Assembly: GCA_025924495.1 (NCBI GenBank)
Contig: JAICIG010000112.1
Location: forward strand, 1-18,948
From: Pirellulales bacterium
GTDB lineage: Bacteria; Planctomycetota; Planctomycetia; Pirellulales; JAICIG01
Length of the DNA: 18,948 nucleotides
Reading direction: 5' to 3'
Part shown: positions 1 to 6,025 of the stretch, one piece after another
How the letters are laid out: the number at the start of each line of letters is the position of its first letter
Numbering within the stretch: the first letter of the stretch is position 1
Notes under the pieces: generated by a model
What the model was told of the DNA's origin: nothing
Seen by the model: the letters and a program-made list of their open reading frames with translations, nothing else
Database searches by the model: none
Position numbers and translations under genes: made by a program

Positions 1-39
1 GCCGCCGCCAAGGCCAAGGCAAAAGCCGCGAAGAAGTAG
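1..39 (+). CDS. C-terminal end of an unidentified gene (partial)
   Basis: The first 39 bases read in frame 1 as an alternating Ala/Lys tail (AAAKAKAKAAKK) ending at TAG 37-39. It is followed 60 bases later by a strong terminator, which fits the 3' end of a gene entering from the left. Lys/Ala-rich tails occur on ribosomal proteins, HU-like proteins and other nucleic-acid-binding proteins, but 12 residues are too few to name the protein. Confidence 0.6.
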   Translation, partial: AAAKAKAKAAKK

Positions 40-99
40 GCGACAGAGATCAGCGGCGACCGAGCAATGTCGGCCGCCGATCGGATAGTGTCTATCATG

Positions 100-140
100 C
101 AACAACCCCCGGCAGAAAACGCCGGGGGTTGTTGTTTGTT
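100..140 (+). terminator. Rho-independent terminator, 14-bp perfect stem
   Basis: Bases 100-113 (CAACAACCCCCGGC) pair perfectly with 121-134 (GCCGGGGGTTGTTG) around a 7-base loop (114-120), followed by the T-rich TTTGTT. It lies 60 bases after the stop of the gene entering from the left and most likely ends that transcript. The stem is nearly symmetric, so some effect on minus-strand transcripts is possible, but the T-rich side favours the plus strand. Confidence 0.85.
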
Positions 141-312
141 GGCGTCGGCCGAATCGCTTTGAATCATTGCTGCGGCAGAATTGAATTGTCAGGCGACGTC
201 ACCAGGGGACTTACGTCCACCGCTCGCCTCAGAGCAAATCAGCCCCCATCGGACTGCAATTGTCAGCCAACTGCTAAGATGGAGGATGGCTGCCGCTTTG
301 TGGAAGGCGTGG

Positions 313-1032
313 ATGTCTGGCGACGACGCGGATACGAAAAACGGCCGGCAGTCCGTCGGAAAGTTTGTATTCCAGGCTTGTCGCTCGCTCTGGATCACCG
401 TGGTCTTCCTCGCGTTGGCCTTGTTTGCGCCCGCGGGCGATTTGACGTGGCGGGGTGGCTGGCTGTTCATTCTCGTTTTCGTCGCAATGCTCACGGCAAG
501 CATTCCCTATCTGCGGTACAAAAATCCCGAGATATTTGTTGCTCGCAGTCAGATTCACGCTGGAACAAAGAGCTGGGACAAAATCGTCCTCTCGTTATTA
601 CTCATTGCGCTGGCGTTGATCTTTCCGGCGGCGGGCTTGGACTTCCGAGTTCACGGATCGTCCGTCCCGCTCTGGGTGATTGTCGTCGGCTATTTGCTGT
701 TCTCAGTCGGCTTTGCCGGCTCTATCTGGGTTTACAGCGTGAACCGGTTCGCCGAGCCAAGCGTGCGGATCCAATCGGACCGCGGACAGCACGTCGTAGA
801 TGTTGGGCCGTACGCCACCGTCCGGCATCCGCTCTATCTTGCCAGCTTGTTTCTGGTCGTAGGCATGCCGCTGGCGCTAGGCTCTTACTGGGCCCTGATT
901 CCCGTAGCCGCCGGAATAGTCGTGCTTGTTTTACGGACGAAGTGGGAAGACCAAACGCTGCAGAACGAACTCCAGGGGTATGCCGAGTACGCTGCGCGCG
1001 TCCGCTACCGCTTGATTCCAGGCGTCTGGTGA
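313..1032 (+). CDS. Isoprenylcysteine carboxyl methyltransferase family membrane protein
   Basis: A 239-aa polytopic membrane protein of the ICMT/PEMT-like methyltransferase superfamily. Hydrophobic segments lie near residues 25-40, 48-64, 90-108, 118-140 and 172-207. The family signature is at the C-terminus: GPYATVRHPLY (165-175), a conserved Glu after the last membrane segment (E212), and an ending of the RVRYRLIPGVW type. In the family these parts bind S-adenosylmethionine and a membrane-embedded substrate. Bacterial members methylate diverse lipids or have unknown substrates, and the sequence does not reveal this one. I chose ATG 313 because GGAAGG at 302-307 sits 5 bases upstream. ATG 286 and TTG 181 are in frame, but 286 has GGAGG directly abutting it. 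It is a single gene, with a hairpin over its stop codon. Confidence 0.85.
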   Translation: MSGDDADTKNGRQSVGKFVFQACRSLWITVVFLALALFAPAGDLTWRGGWLFILVFVAMLTASIPYLRYKNPEIFVARSQIHAGTKSWDKIVLSLLLIALALIFPAAGLDFRVHGSSVPLWVIVVGYLLFSVGFAGSIWVYSVNRFAEPSVRIQSDRGQHVVDVGPYATVRHPLYLASLFLVVGMPLALGSYWALIPVAAGIVVLVLRTKWEDQTLQNELQGYAEYAARVRYRLIPGVW

Positions 1033-1049
1033 TGCGCAACACCAGGCGC
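1022..1049 (+). terminator. Hairpin over the stop codon of the methyltransferase gene
   Basis: Bases 1022-1031 (GCGTCTGGTG) pair with 1040-1049 (CACCAGGCGC) over 10 bp, including one T.G wobble (1025/1046), with an 8-base loop. The wobble becomes an A.C mismatch on the minus strand, so the structure fits the plus-strand mRNA. The stem includes part of the stop codon TGA 1030-1032. No T-tract follows, so it may act as an mRNA 3' stabiliser rather than a classical terminator. Confidence 0.45.
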
Positions 1050-1135
1050 GCACCTACATTGATCGCGGGTGCGAAGAAACAGAAGACGATCAGCAGAAAG
1101 CAGGCCAGATGCCGGGACCCAGAAGAATGAAATGC

Positions 1136-1181
1136 AAAAAGAGGATGAAGGATGAGTTGCAGTCCTCATCCTTCATCCTTC
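1136..1181 (-). terminator. Rho-independent terminator of the ECF sigma gene
   Basis: Bases 1142-1156 and 1165-1179 form a perfect 15-bp inverted repeat (core AGGATGAAGGATGAG / CTCATCCTTCATCCT) with an 8-base loop. An A5 run at 1136-1140 becomes a T5 tract on the minus strand just after the stem. It begins about 15 bases past the stop codon of the minus-strand sigma gene, the expected place for its terminator. Confidence 0.85.
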
Positions 1182-1194
1182 GTACCTCATGCTT

Positions 1195-1770
1195 TCACGT
1201 GGCGAGTTCTTCGAGCTCGCGAGCGAGCCGCTTCCGCGCCACGTGCAGCCGGCGCTTGATCGTGCCGACCGGCGAATCGAACGCCGTGCTCATCTCGATC
1301 AGCGACTGGCCTTGGACGTAGAACGCCACCAGGGTTTCGCGGTCGAGTTCGCCCAGCCGATCGAGACCGGCGCGGACCTGCCGCTGCCGCTCGTTCGCCA
1401 AGGCGTTCGCCAGCGGCGTCTGGTGCTCGAGGCATACGGCCTCGAGCGTTTCGCGATCGGTCGGCGAGACCGGTCCGCTGCGGGTTCGCCGGTTGATGGC
1501 CAACCGGTTCGCGATGGTCCGCAACCAGCCGCCGAAGCACTCCGGCTCTCGCAATTGACCGATCTTGCGCAGCGCCTGGACGAACACTTCCTGCGTCAGT
1601 TCCTGGGCTTCCACGTGGTTGCCGCTCCGACGCAAGGCGGTGGCGTAAACGCTCCGCTCGAACCGCTCGACCAGTTCGCCGAACGCCTCCCGGTCGCCCG
1701 CCTGGGCGGCCCGGACCTGCTCGATCAAAGTCAACTTTTCATCAGTGAGTTCAACAGACAAGACGCTCAT
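1195..1770 (-). CDS. ECF-type RNA polymerase sigma factor
   Basis: A 191-aa sigma-70 family protein with only regions 2 and 4, the two-domain layout of extracytoplasmic-function sigma factors. Region 2 spans about residues 27-98, with the core-binding and -10-recognition helices around EAQELTQEVFVQAL and GWLRTIANRLAINRRTR. Region 4 spans about 130-186, with a helix-turn-helix near SLIEMSTAFDSPVGTIKRRLHVARKRL. I chose the ATG at 1770 because GGGAGAG sits about 5 bases upstream on the minus strand. An upstream in-frame start at 1827 would add 19 residues without a comparable ribosome binding site. No anti-sigma or zinc-finger gene is adjacent, so how it is held inactive is unknown. It is followed by a clear terminator. 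Confidence 0.93.
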   Translation of the reverse strand: MSVLSVELTDEKLTLIEQVRAAQAGDREAFGELVERFERSVYATALRRSGNHVEAQELTQEVFVQALRKIGQLREPECFGGWLRTIANRLAINRRTRSGPVSPTDRETLEAVCLEHQTPLANALANERQRQVRAGLDRLGELDRETLVAFYVQGQSLIEMSTAFDSPVGTIKRRLHVARKRLARELEELAT

Positions 1771-1900
1771 GGTTCTCTCCCGGCCCATTCCTGTTTTGGG
1801 CCCTGATAGCAGGCAAAGAGGCGACAACGGCGAAGGCGAGCGGTCGTGTGCGAGAGCGTAAAGCTACGTGCTCGCCCGCGGCCCAGGCCGACCGGCTGGC

Positions 1901-1962
1901 CTTCCGTCTTGAGTTAGCGTTGAGTTTTCGCCGTGGCGAAACTCAGCTTCCTATGACGGAAG
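1901..1962. repeat. Nested inverted repeat (two stacked stems)
   Basis: The outer stem is CTTCCGTC (1901-1908) with GACGGAAG (1955-1962), a perfect 8 bp. Inside it, TGAGTTTTCGC (1921-1931) pairs with GCGAAACTCA (1936-1945) with a single-base bulge and a 4-base loop. The two stems are separated by 12 and 9 unpaired bases. There is no T-tract on either strand. It could be an RNA structure (leader or 3' end) or a protein-binding dyad. Confidence 0.65.
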
Positions 1963-2236
1963 AGCGCCGCCCCGTATGGACGGGGCGCCAGCCACGGGGA
2001 CCGCAACTGACCGGCATGGACATAGCCATGGCGGCTGATGCGGCTCCGCCGACGGTAGCGCAATTCAACTGACGTTCTTGCGTCAGATACTGCGCCAGCG
2101 CCTGGCAGGCGTGCCTGAATAAGAAGGACGCGCGCTTTACTACCGTGCCTAGCACATCCTTCATGGCCGCAACGCGACGATCCCGGCGAATACCGAGGAC
2201 GTTCGAGTTCGAGCGATTCATGATGGTGCTACGCAT
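1943..2236 (-). CDS. Possible small hypothetical protein
   Basis: A 97-codon minus-strand frame starting with ATG at 2236. I do not recognise the product. The argument for it is the start: AGGAAGA stands 5 bases before the ATG, a near-ideal ribosome binding site. The first roughly 60 residues look protein-like (basic N-terminus, then an amphipathic stretch KDVLGTVVKRASFLFRHACQALAQYL). The last third is rich in Gly, Arg and Pro and runs through inverted repeats, so it looks less coding. It is on the same strand as the sigma factor and 172 bases upstream of it. It may be a real small gene or a chance frame in GC-rich DNA. Confidence 0.4.
   Translation of the reverse strand: MRSTIMNRSNSNVLGIRRDRRVAAMKDVLGTVVKRASFLFRHACQALAQYLTQERQLNCATVGGAASAAMAMSMPVSCGPRGWRPVHTGRRSSVIGS
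1968..1987. repeat. Short GC hairpin
   Basis: CGCCCCG (1968-1974) and CGGGGCG (1981-1987) form a perfect 7-bp stem with a 6-base loop, just beside the nested inverted repeat at 1901-1962. There is no T-tract, so a terminator role is not shown. Confidence 0.5.
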
Positions 2237-2598
2237 GGCAATCTTCCTGCGCTACGCGCGTCTGGAGAGAAAAATGCTATCGGGCTGCACAAGCAACCCG
2301 CAGTTACCTTGTAAAGGGTGTCACGTTTGGCCGCGAGCGTCAAGCAGAAACTGGCTTGCCGCCCGAGCCGCCGCTTCAAGCCTGCAACGGGGGAATGAAC
2401 CCCGGCAGTAGCAATAAGACGCTTCATCGGTTCAAAGGTTCGCGAAAAAATTGGAAAAAGCGGATCGACCGGAAATCCTCCGTCGCCCAAGCTAGCGCAA
2501 AGACAAACGTCCAAAGCGCTTGACGCGCGAGATGACGCTTGCCAGACTGCCAGCTTGCGTCGCTTTTGGGGGCTTTAGCCACACAGGCCGAGACGACA

Positions 2599-3372
2599 AT
2601 GGGCCCACGATTCAAAGAGCTTCTGGCCAAGAACGAGCTATGCCGGGTTTTCGCAGTCGGGCGGCTGCTAAGCCCTGTCACAATTGACCTTTACGCACTC
2701 GCCGGCGGGTTCCACGGCTTTTGGATGGACCAGGAACACGTCGGACTGACCTATCACGACGTGCAAACGGCGGCGGTGGCGGCCCGGGCCAACGGCTTCG
2801 ATCAGTTCGTGCGGATGGCGCCGACTAATTACGCCCAGGTGACCCAATATCTCGAGGCCGGGGCGCGTGGAGTGATGGCAGCTCAGATTCGTTCCGCCGC
2901 TCATGCCGAAGAGTTCGTCACCTGGGCCAAGTTCGCGCCGCGCGGCATGCGCGGCATGAACACCTCGGGTCGCGACGCCGACTATACCCATCTTTCGCAG
3001 GCCGCCTTTGCCGAGCGGGCCAACCGCGAGCACCTGGTGTTGATTCAAATCGAATTGGCGAGCGCCGTGGGCGATGCCGACGCCATCGCCGCCTTGGACG
3101 GAGTCGATCTGTTGTGTGTGGGCCCGGCGGATCTGTCCCAATCGCTGGGCTTATTGGGCCAGACCAACCATCCTCGAGTCTGGGAAGCGATCGACGAGGT
3201 GGCCGCCGCTTGCCGCCGCCATGGCAAACACTGGGGCACCGTGCCCGCCGACCCGGCTTTTGCGGAGAAAGCCTATGACAAAGGCTGCCGGATGCTCTCG
3301 ATGAATACCGATCTGCTGGCCATGCGCCGCGGAATCGAGGCGGCTAAATCGGCTTACCAAAAGCTGTTCTGA
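2599..3372 (+). CDS. HpcH/HpaI family class II aldolase
   Basis: A 257-aa cytoplasmic protein of the metal-dependent pyruvate aldolase family, which reversibly splits 4-hydroxy-2-oxo acids into pyruvate and an aldehyde (4-hydroxy-2-oxoheptanedioate or 2-keto-3-deoxy-L-rhamnonate type substrates). The known catalytic set of E. coli HpaI appears nearly in register: His47 in FWMDQEHVGL, Arg72, Gln150 and metal ligand Glu152 in LIQIE, and metal ligand Asp178 in VGPADLS. The protein is the usual length. I chose ATG 2599; an upstream in-frame start at 2539 would add a 20-residue tail not expected in the family. No sugar-acid or aromatic degradation genes are near, so the substrate cannot be assigned. 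Confidence 0.9.
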   Translation: MGPRFKELLAKNELCRVFAVGRLLSPVTIDLYALAGGFHGFWMDQEHVGLTYHDVQTAAVAARANGFDQFVRMAPTNYAQVTQYLEAGARGVMAAQIRSAAHAEEFVTWAKFAPRGMRGMNTSGRDADYTHLSQAAFAERANREHLVLIQIELASAVGDADAIAALDGVDLLCVGPADLSQSLGLLGQTNHPRVWEAIDEVAAACRRHGKHWGTVPADPAFAEKAYDKGCRMLSMNTDLLAMRRGIEAAKSAYQKLF

Positions 3373-3379
3373 ATCGCGG

Positions 3380-3416
3380 CGGGGCTGGAATTCCGCCCCT
3401 CGGTCTGTTAATTTTT
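3380..3416 (+). terminator. Weak intrinsic terminator after the aldolase gene
   Basis: GGGGC (3381-3385) pairs with GCCCC (3395-3399) around a 9-base loop. After an 11-base gap comes TTAATTTTT (3408-3416). It begins 8 bases after the aldolase stop codon. The stem is short and the T-run is displaced, so termination may be partial, and read-through into the next gene is possible. Confidence 0.4.
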
Positions 3417-3453
3417 CAAGCTTACGAAATTGGATTCGACCAAGGCGTGTGAA

Positions 3454-4026
3454 ATGAAGCAGGCAATTGCGGGCGTGGCTCCACCGGCATTGGGCGAAGT
3501 CACCATCATGACGGTCTGGCCCTCGCTCGCCGCATTGAAAGGCGGGCAGTTCTTTGGCCGTTTGTATGGGAATCAGTCCGGCATCAACATCCTGGGCATT
3601 CCGGTCACAGTGGGCCGAATCATTGCCCTGCTGTCGATTCCATTTATTCTGCCGCCCTATTTCCTGATGCTGCTGCCCGCCTGGTTTTACCTGCCGAAGC
3701 TGGGCCCGATTCCGCAGATCTACATCCCCAATAAGCTTTGTCGCCGCTACCGACTGACGAACCGCCGCGTGATCATCGAGCATGCCACGTCGGGCGACGT
3801 GCAGGGATCGGTGTCCCTCGACGACTTCAATGCCATCGATGTCGAAGTCTTGCCGGGCCAGCAATGGTATCCGGCCGGCGAGTTGATCTTTCGCCAAGGC
3901 AAAGTGGAAACCTTCCGCCTGTCAGGAGTGCCTCGGCCGGAAACTTTTCGGCAGACTTGTTTGAAAGCCCAGCGGGCCAACGCGGGCATTAAAAAGGCTC
4001 TCGGCCGGCAGCCGGTCGCGGTTTAA
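3454..4026 (+). CDS. Membrane-anchored protein with bacterial PH-like domain
   Basis: A 190-aa protein. A strongly hydrophobic segment at about residues 50-82 (one hairpin or two short membrane passes) is followed by a cytoplasmic beta-rich domain. The stretch starting YRLTNRRVIIE, with later SLDDFNAIDVEV, and its continuing beta strands resemble the bPH_2/YdbT-type pleckstrin-homology-like domain found in bacterial membrane proteins. Such domains are poorly characterised, and no enzyme motif is visible. The start is uncertain: ATG 3454 was chosen over TTG 3430, and ATG 3508 is also possible. It follows the aldolase gene by 81 bases on the same strand, but a weak terminator between them makes an operon doubtful. 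Confidence 0.65.
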   Translation: MKQAIAGVAPPALGEVTIMTVWPSLAALKGGQFFGRLYGNQSGINILGIPVTVGRIIALLSIPFILPPYFLMLLPAWFYLPKLGPIPQIYIPNKLCRRYRLTNRRVIIEHATSGDVQGSVSLDDFNAIDVEVLPGQQWYPAGELIFRQGKVETFRLSGVPRPETFRQTCLKAQRANAGIKKALGRQPVAV

Positions 4027-4072
4027 GGCAGTTGCCTTGAGGAAGCGGCTCGCGCAACGGGCATCGTTGCGT
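4025..4072. terminator. Two hairpins between convergent genes
   Basis: AAGGC (4025-4029) pairs with GCCTT (4034-4038), overlapping the stop codon of the PH-like gene. CGCAACG (4053-4059) pairs perfectly with CGTTGCG (4065-4071) around a 5-base loop. They lie in the 81-base gap between convergent genes, where a bidirectional transcript end is expected. Neither has a good T-tract, so the termination role is inferred from position. Confidence 0.45.
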
Positions 4073-4107
4073 TGCATGGAACCGCCCAATCCGTGCAGAC
4101 GTGCTGC

Positions 4108-5649
4108 TTAATAGCCTGTGTCTGGATAGAACGGAATCGGCTCTTGTTTCAGATTTCGCAGCGGCGGCGACGCGGCGTCGACCGCAGGCAACCGCTCGAG
4201 ACGCGATCCGGCCGCAGGCGCCTGAGGCGCGGCGCCGATCGGATCAGCAGGCGGCGTCGCGGCGGCTGGCGAACTCGGCGCGGTCTTGTTTAGCTGTGGA
4301 ACATAGAGTGCACCTCGCGATGGGCGCGTGGGCGGTTTCGCTTTCCAGCCGCCTTGGCTCGCTGGAGGGGCGGGCCGGGGCCAAACCGCTGGATTGGGAC
4401 TCTGTGTTTTGAGATCGGTCGGTTGCAGGTGCGGCTGGGCCGGGGGCAATCCAGCAGGCATGGCAGCCTCGGCTTTAGCAGGCGGAGCTAGCGATGGGAA
4501 TGCCGGCGCTCCCCTAGCCGCGCCCGGTTCCGACACGCCCAGTTCGGATTCCTTCCGTTCGGGCGGTCGGCCGACGGATACTAAAGGCGCGTCTTGCTCT
4601 AATTCCTCCGCGGAAAGTACGCGGGGAGCGATCGTGGGTGCGATAGGTGCGGTTATCGGTGCAACGTCGCCACTCCTGGTTTGCAGTGCAACAGGCGTGG
4701 CTGCAGTCGCCAGGCGGCCCGGTTGCTCAAGGCCGCCGCTCGTAGTGCCCGAACTGGCAGCCGCTGAAATATCTTTGAGCACGTCCGGTTCATCCTGATC
4801 GTCCAAGACGGCCGTCAGCGCGCGCTTGAGATGAGCCCAATTCTGATCCGCGTTGGACCGCGCCGTTACGCGCAATACCAGCGTGGGAATGCCCCGATCC
4901 TGGCCGGCAAATATAGCAAAAGATCCAGCCGCCTCGCTTGGATTGAGCGGCAGAGGTCGAACATGAGCGAGATTGGAGAATTGCCCGGCTAGGCCTTCCG
5001 CCGCTCCGGCATAGTGCAAACTTGGCGGGCGTCGGCTACTTCCCAAAATGATGATGCGATGCGGCTTCAGATCTTCCAGCAAATCGATTAGCGCCCGCGT
5101 TTCCGGTTCACTTTCGGGCTCGCGACCGCTCAGCCAGCGGTTGCCCGAGGGCATTCGGCGCCAATATCGCGTGGGAAAATTCTGATCGAGCAACACGCTG
5201 CGGGCGTTGCCGGCCGTGCGGCGGCGGCGGCCGTCGGGATTCGGGTCGCGGACGATTGTCACGGTGGTCGCGTTCAGACTGCGAGGAAATTGAGCCAGGT
5301 GGTTCGCCAAGCGCTCGGCGAGTTCCATGCCTTCAATTTCGTCGCCAGCCAGCGGCGCCACCACCAAAGTTTGTCGTTCGCCTTGGCCGAATTGGGCGTA
5401 TTCGATAACGCGGTCTTCGAGGCTGCGAGTGAGCGTCTGCCAGCCGACTCGCTGCGGCGCGCTCGCCGGCACAGGGCCGGGCTCGAGAAGCCGCGAGGTA
5501 GGCGCCGGCCCGACTTGCTCGCCAGGAGCAATCTGAACGGCCGCCGCTGGATTTTGTGCGGAAATGTCGGCCGCGTGCACGATATCGAGCACGCCGAAAC
5601 CAATCCATAAACCGGCGCATGTAGCGCCCGCCCACGCCATTCCTTGCAT
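4108..5649 (-). CDS. Secreted M14 (MpaA-like) carboxypeptidase homologue, probably inactive
   Basis: A 513-aa protein with an N-terminal signal sequence (hydrophobic residues about 8-24, likely cleavage after VHA near residue 26), an M14/MpaA-like region at about 68-285, and a Pro/Ala-rich low-complexity tail of more than 200 residues. The fold is suggested by LAGDEIEG (100-107), matching the family's zinc motif HGDExEG; by NPDG (137-140); and by LLDQNFP (153-159), matching DLNRNFP. However, the zinc-binding His of HxxE is Ala101, the Arg of NRNFP is Gln156, the site expected for the second zinc His (after RIIIL) is Gly203, and the region expected to carry the catalytic Glu reads LVLRV (R260). 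I infer a non-catalytic, peptidoglycan- or peptide-binding relative. The start ATG 5649 has GGGGAG about 6 bases upstream; TTG 5718 is an unlikely alternative. Confidence 0.65.
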   Translation of the reverse strand: MQGMAWAGATCAGLWIGFGVLDIVHAADISAQNPAAAVQIAPGEQVGPAPTSRLLEPGPVPASAPQRVGWQTLTRSLEDRVIEYAQFGQGERQTLVVAPLAGDEIEGMELAERLANHLAQFPRSLNATTVTIVRDPNPDGRRRRTAGNARSVLLDQNFPTRYWRRMPSGNRWLSGREPESEPETRALIDLLEDLKPHRIIILGSSRRPPSLHYAGAAEGLAGQFSNLAHVRPLPLNPSEAAGSFAIFAGQDRGIPTLVLRVTARSNADQNWAHLKRALTAVLDDQDEPDVLKDISAAASSGTTSGGLEQPGRLATAATPVALQTRSGDVAPITAPIAPTIAPRVLSAEELEQDAPLVSVGRPPERKESELGVSEPGAARGAPAFPSLAPPAKAEAAMPAGLPPAQPHLQPTDLKTQSPNPAVWPRPAPPASQGGWKAKPPTRPSRGALYVPQLNKTAPSSPAAATPPADPIGAAPQAPAAGSRLERLPAVDAASPPLRNLKQEPIPFYPDTGY

Positions 5650-5668
5650 TACTTTCTCCCCGGAGTCC

Positions 5669-5688
5669 CCGGGCGAGGAATCGCCCGG
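5669..5688 (-). promoter_or_regulatory. 8-bp hairpin in the leader of the M14-like gene
   Basis: CCGGGCGA (5669-5676) and TCGCCCGG (5681-5688) form a perfect 8-bp stem with a 4-base loop. On the minus-strand mRNA it ends about 8 bases before the GGGGAG ribosome binding site and about 20 bases before the start codon. It could modulate ribosome access or mRNA stability. On the plus strand the loop would be GGAA, a GNRA tetraloop, but no plus-strand transcript is known here. Confidence 0.5.
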
Positions 5689-5718
5689 AAAACATACCTC
5701 GCCGCAGAGAAAGGTCAA

Positions 5719-6025
5719 ATCAAGTTGTGGCAGTGAAACGTAGGGAAGTTAGCGGTTGAATCGACCGCGCCGCCGGGGCATGCGCGGCTTACCCGCAGGG
5801 GCGATCTGGCAAGCATCCTTCCGGGCGCTGCCAACCGTACGATATGATGCAAGCGCAAGCCGTCCGCCCCGCCCGCCTTCTTCGCAGGTCCGATCGCATG
5901 TCATTTGCGAAACAACAAAGCTGCAGAGCCCGTCCGATTTCTGGCAGAAGAATGCGGGACCGCGAATTTCACTCCTGCGCCACAGCACTACCGTCCCACC
6001 GGCAAACGGAGCGCTGAACGCCACG
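5719..6025. other. Non-coding divergent region upstream of asnB
   Basis: About 300 bases between the divergent M14-like gene and asnB. The asnB reading frame stays open back to 5756, but the family needs Cys2 exposed after the initiator Met, so this part is not translated. TATGAT at 5843-5848 is a good -10 candidate, but the matching -35 (TTCCGG, 18-base spacer) is poor. I see no other structure. Confidence 0.45.

Larger units (their letters stand above)
1771..2598. other. Long mostly non-coding stretch between sigma factor and aldolase genes
   Basis: No confidently coding frame was found over about 830 bases. It holds the divergent promoter regions of the sigma gene (-) and the aldolase gene (+), a 5-bp GGCCC/GGGCC hairpin (1782-1802) just before the sigma ribosome binding site, the nested inverted repeat at 1901-1962, a GC hairpin at 1968-1987, and one possible small gene (1943-2236, -). 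A TTGACG at 2520-2525 resembles a -35 box for the aldolase gene, but I see no good -10 at the right spacing. Confidence 0.5.

Noticed and set aside
2218..2514. 98-codon minus-strand frame upstream of the small-gene candidate
   Set aside because: It has no ribosome binding site that I can see, Cys/Arg/Pro-heavy composition and no recognisable motif. It overlaps the start region of the better-supported frame at 1943-2236.
4328..4798. Plus-strand frame opposite the Pro-rich tail of the M14-like gene
   Set aside because: It is the complement of a low-complexity Pro/Ala-rich coding region, which yields long Gly/Ala-rich shadow frames.
5756..6025. Longer asparagine synthase starting at 5756
   Set aside because: The class II glutaminase nucleophile must be Cys2 after Met removal, so the ATG at 6026 is the functional start.
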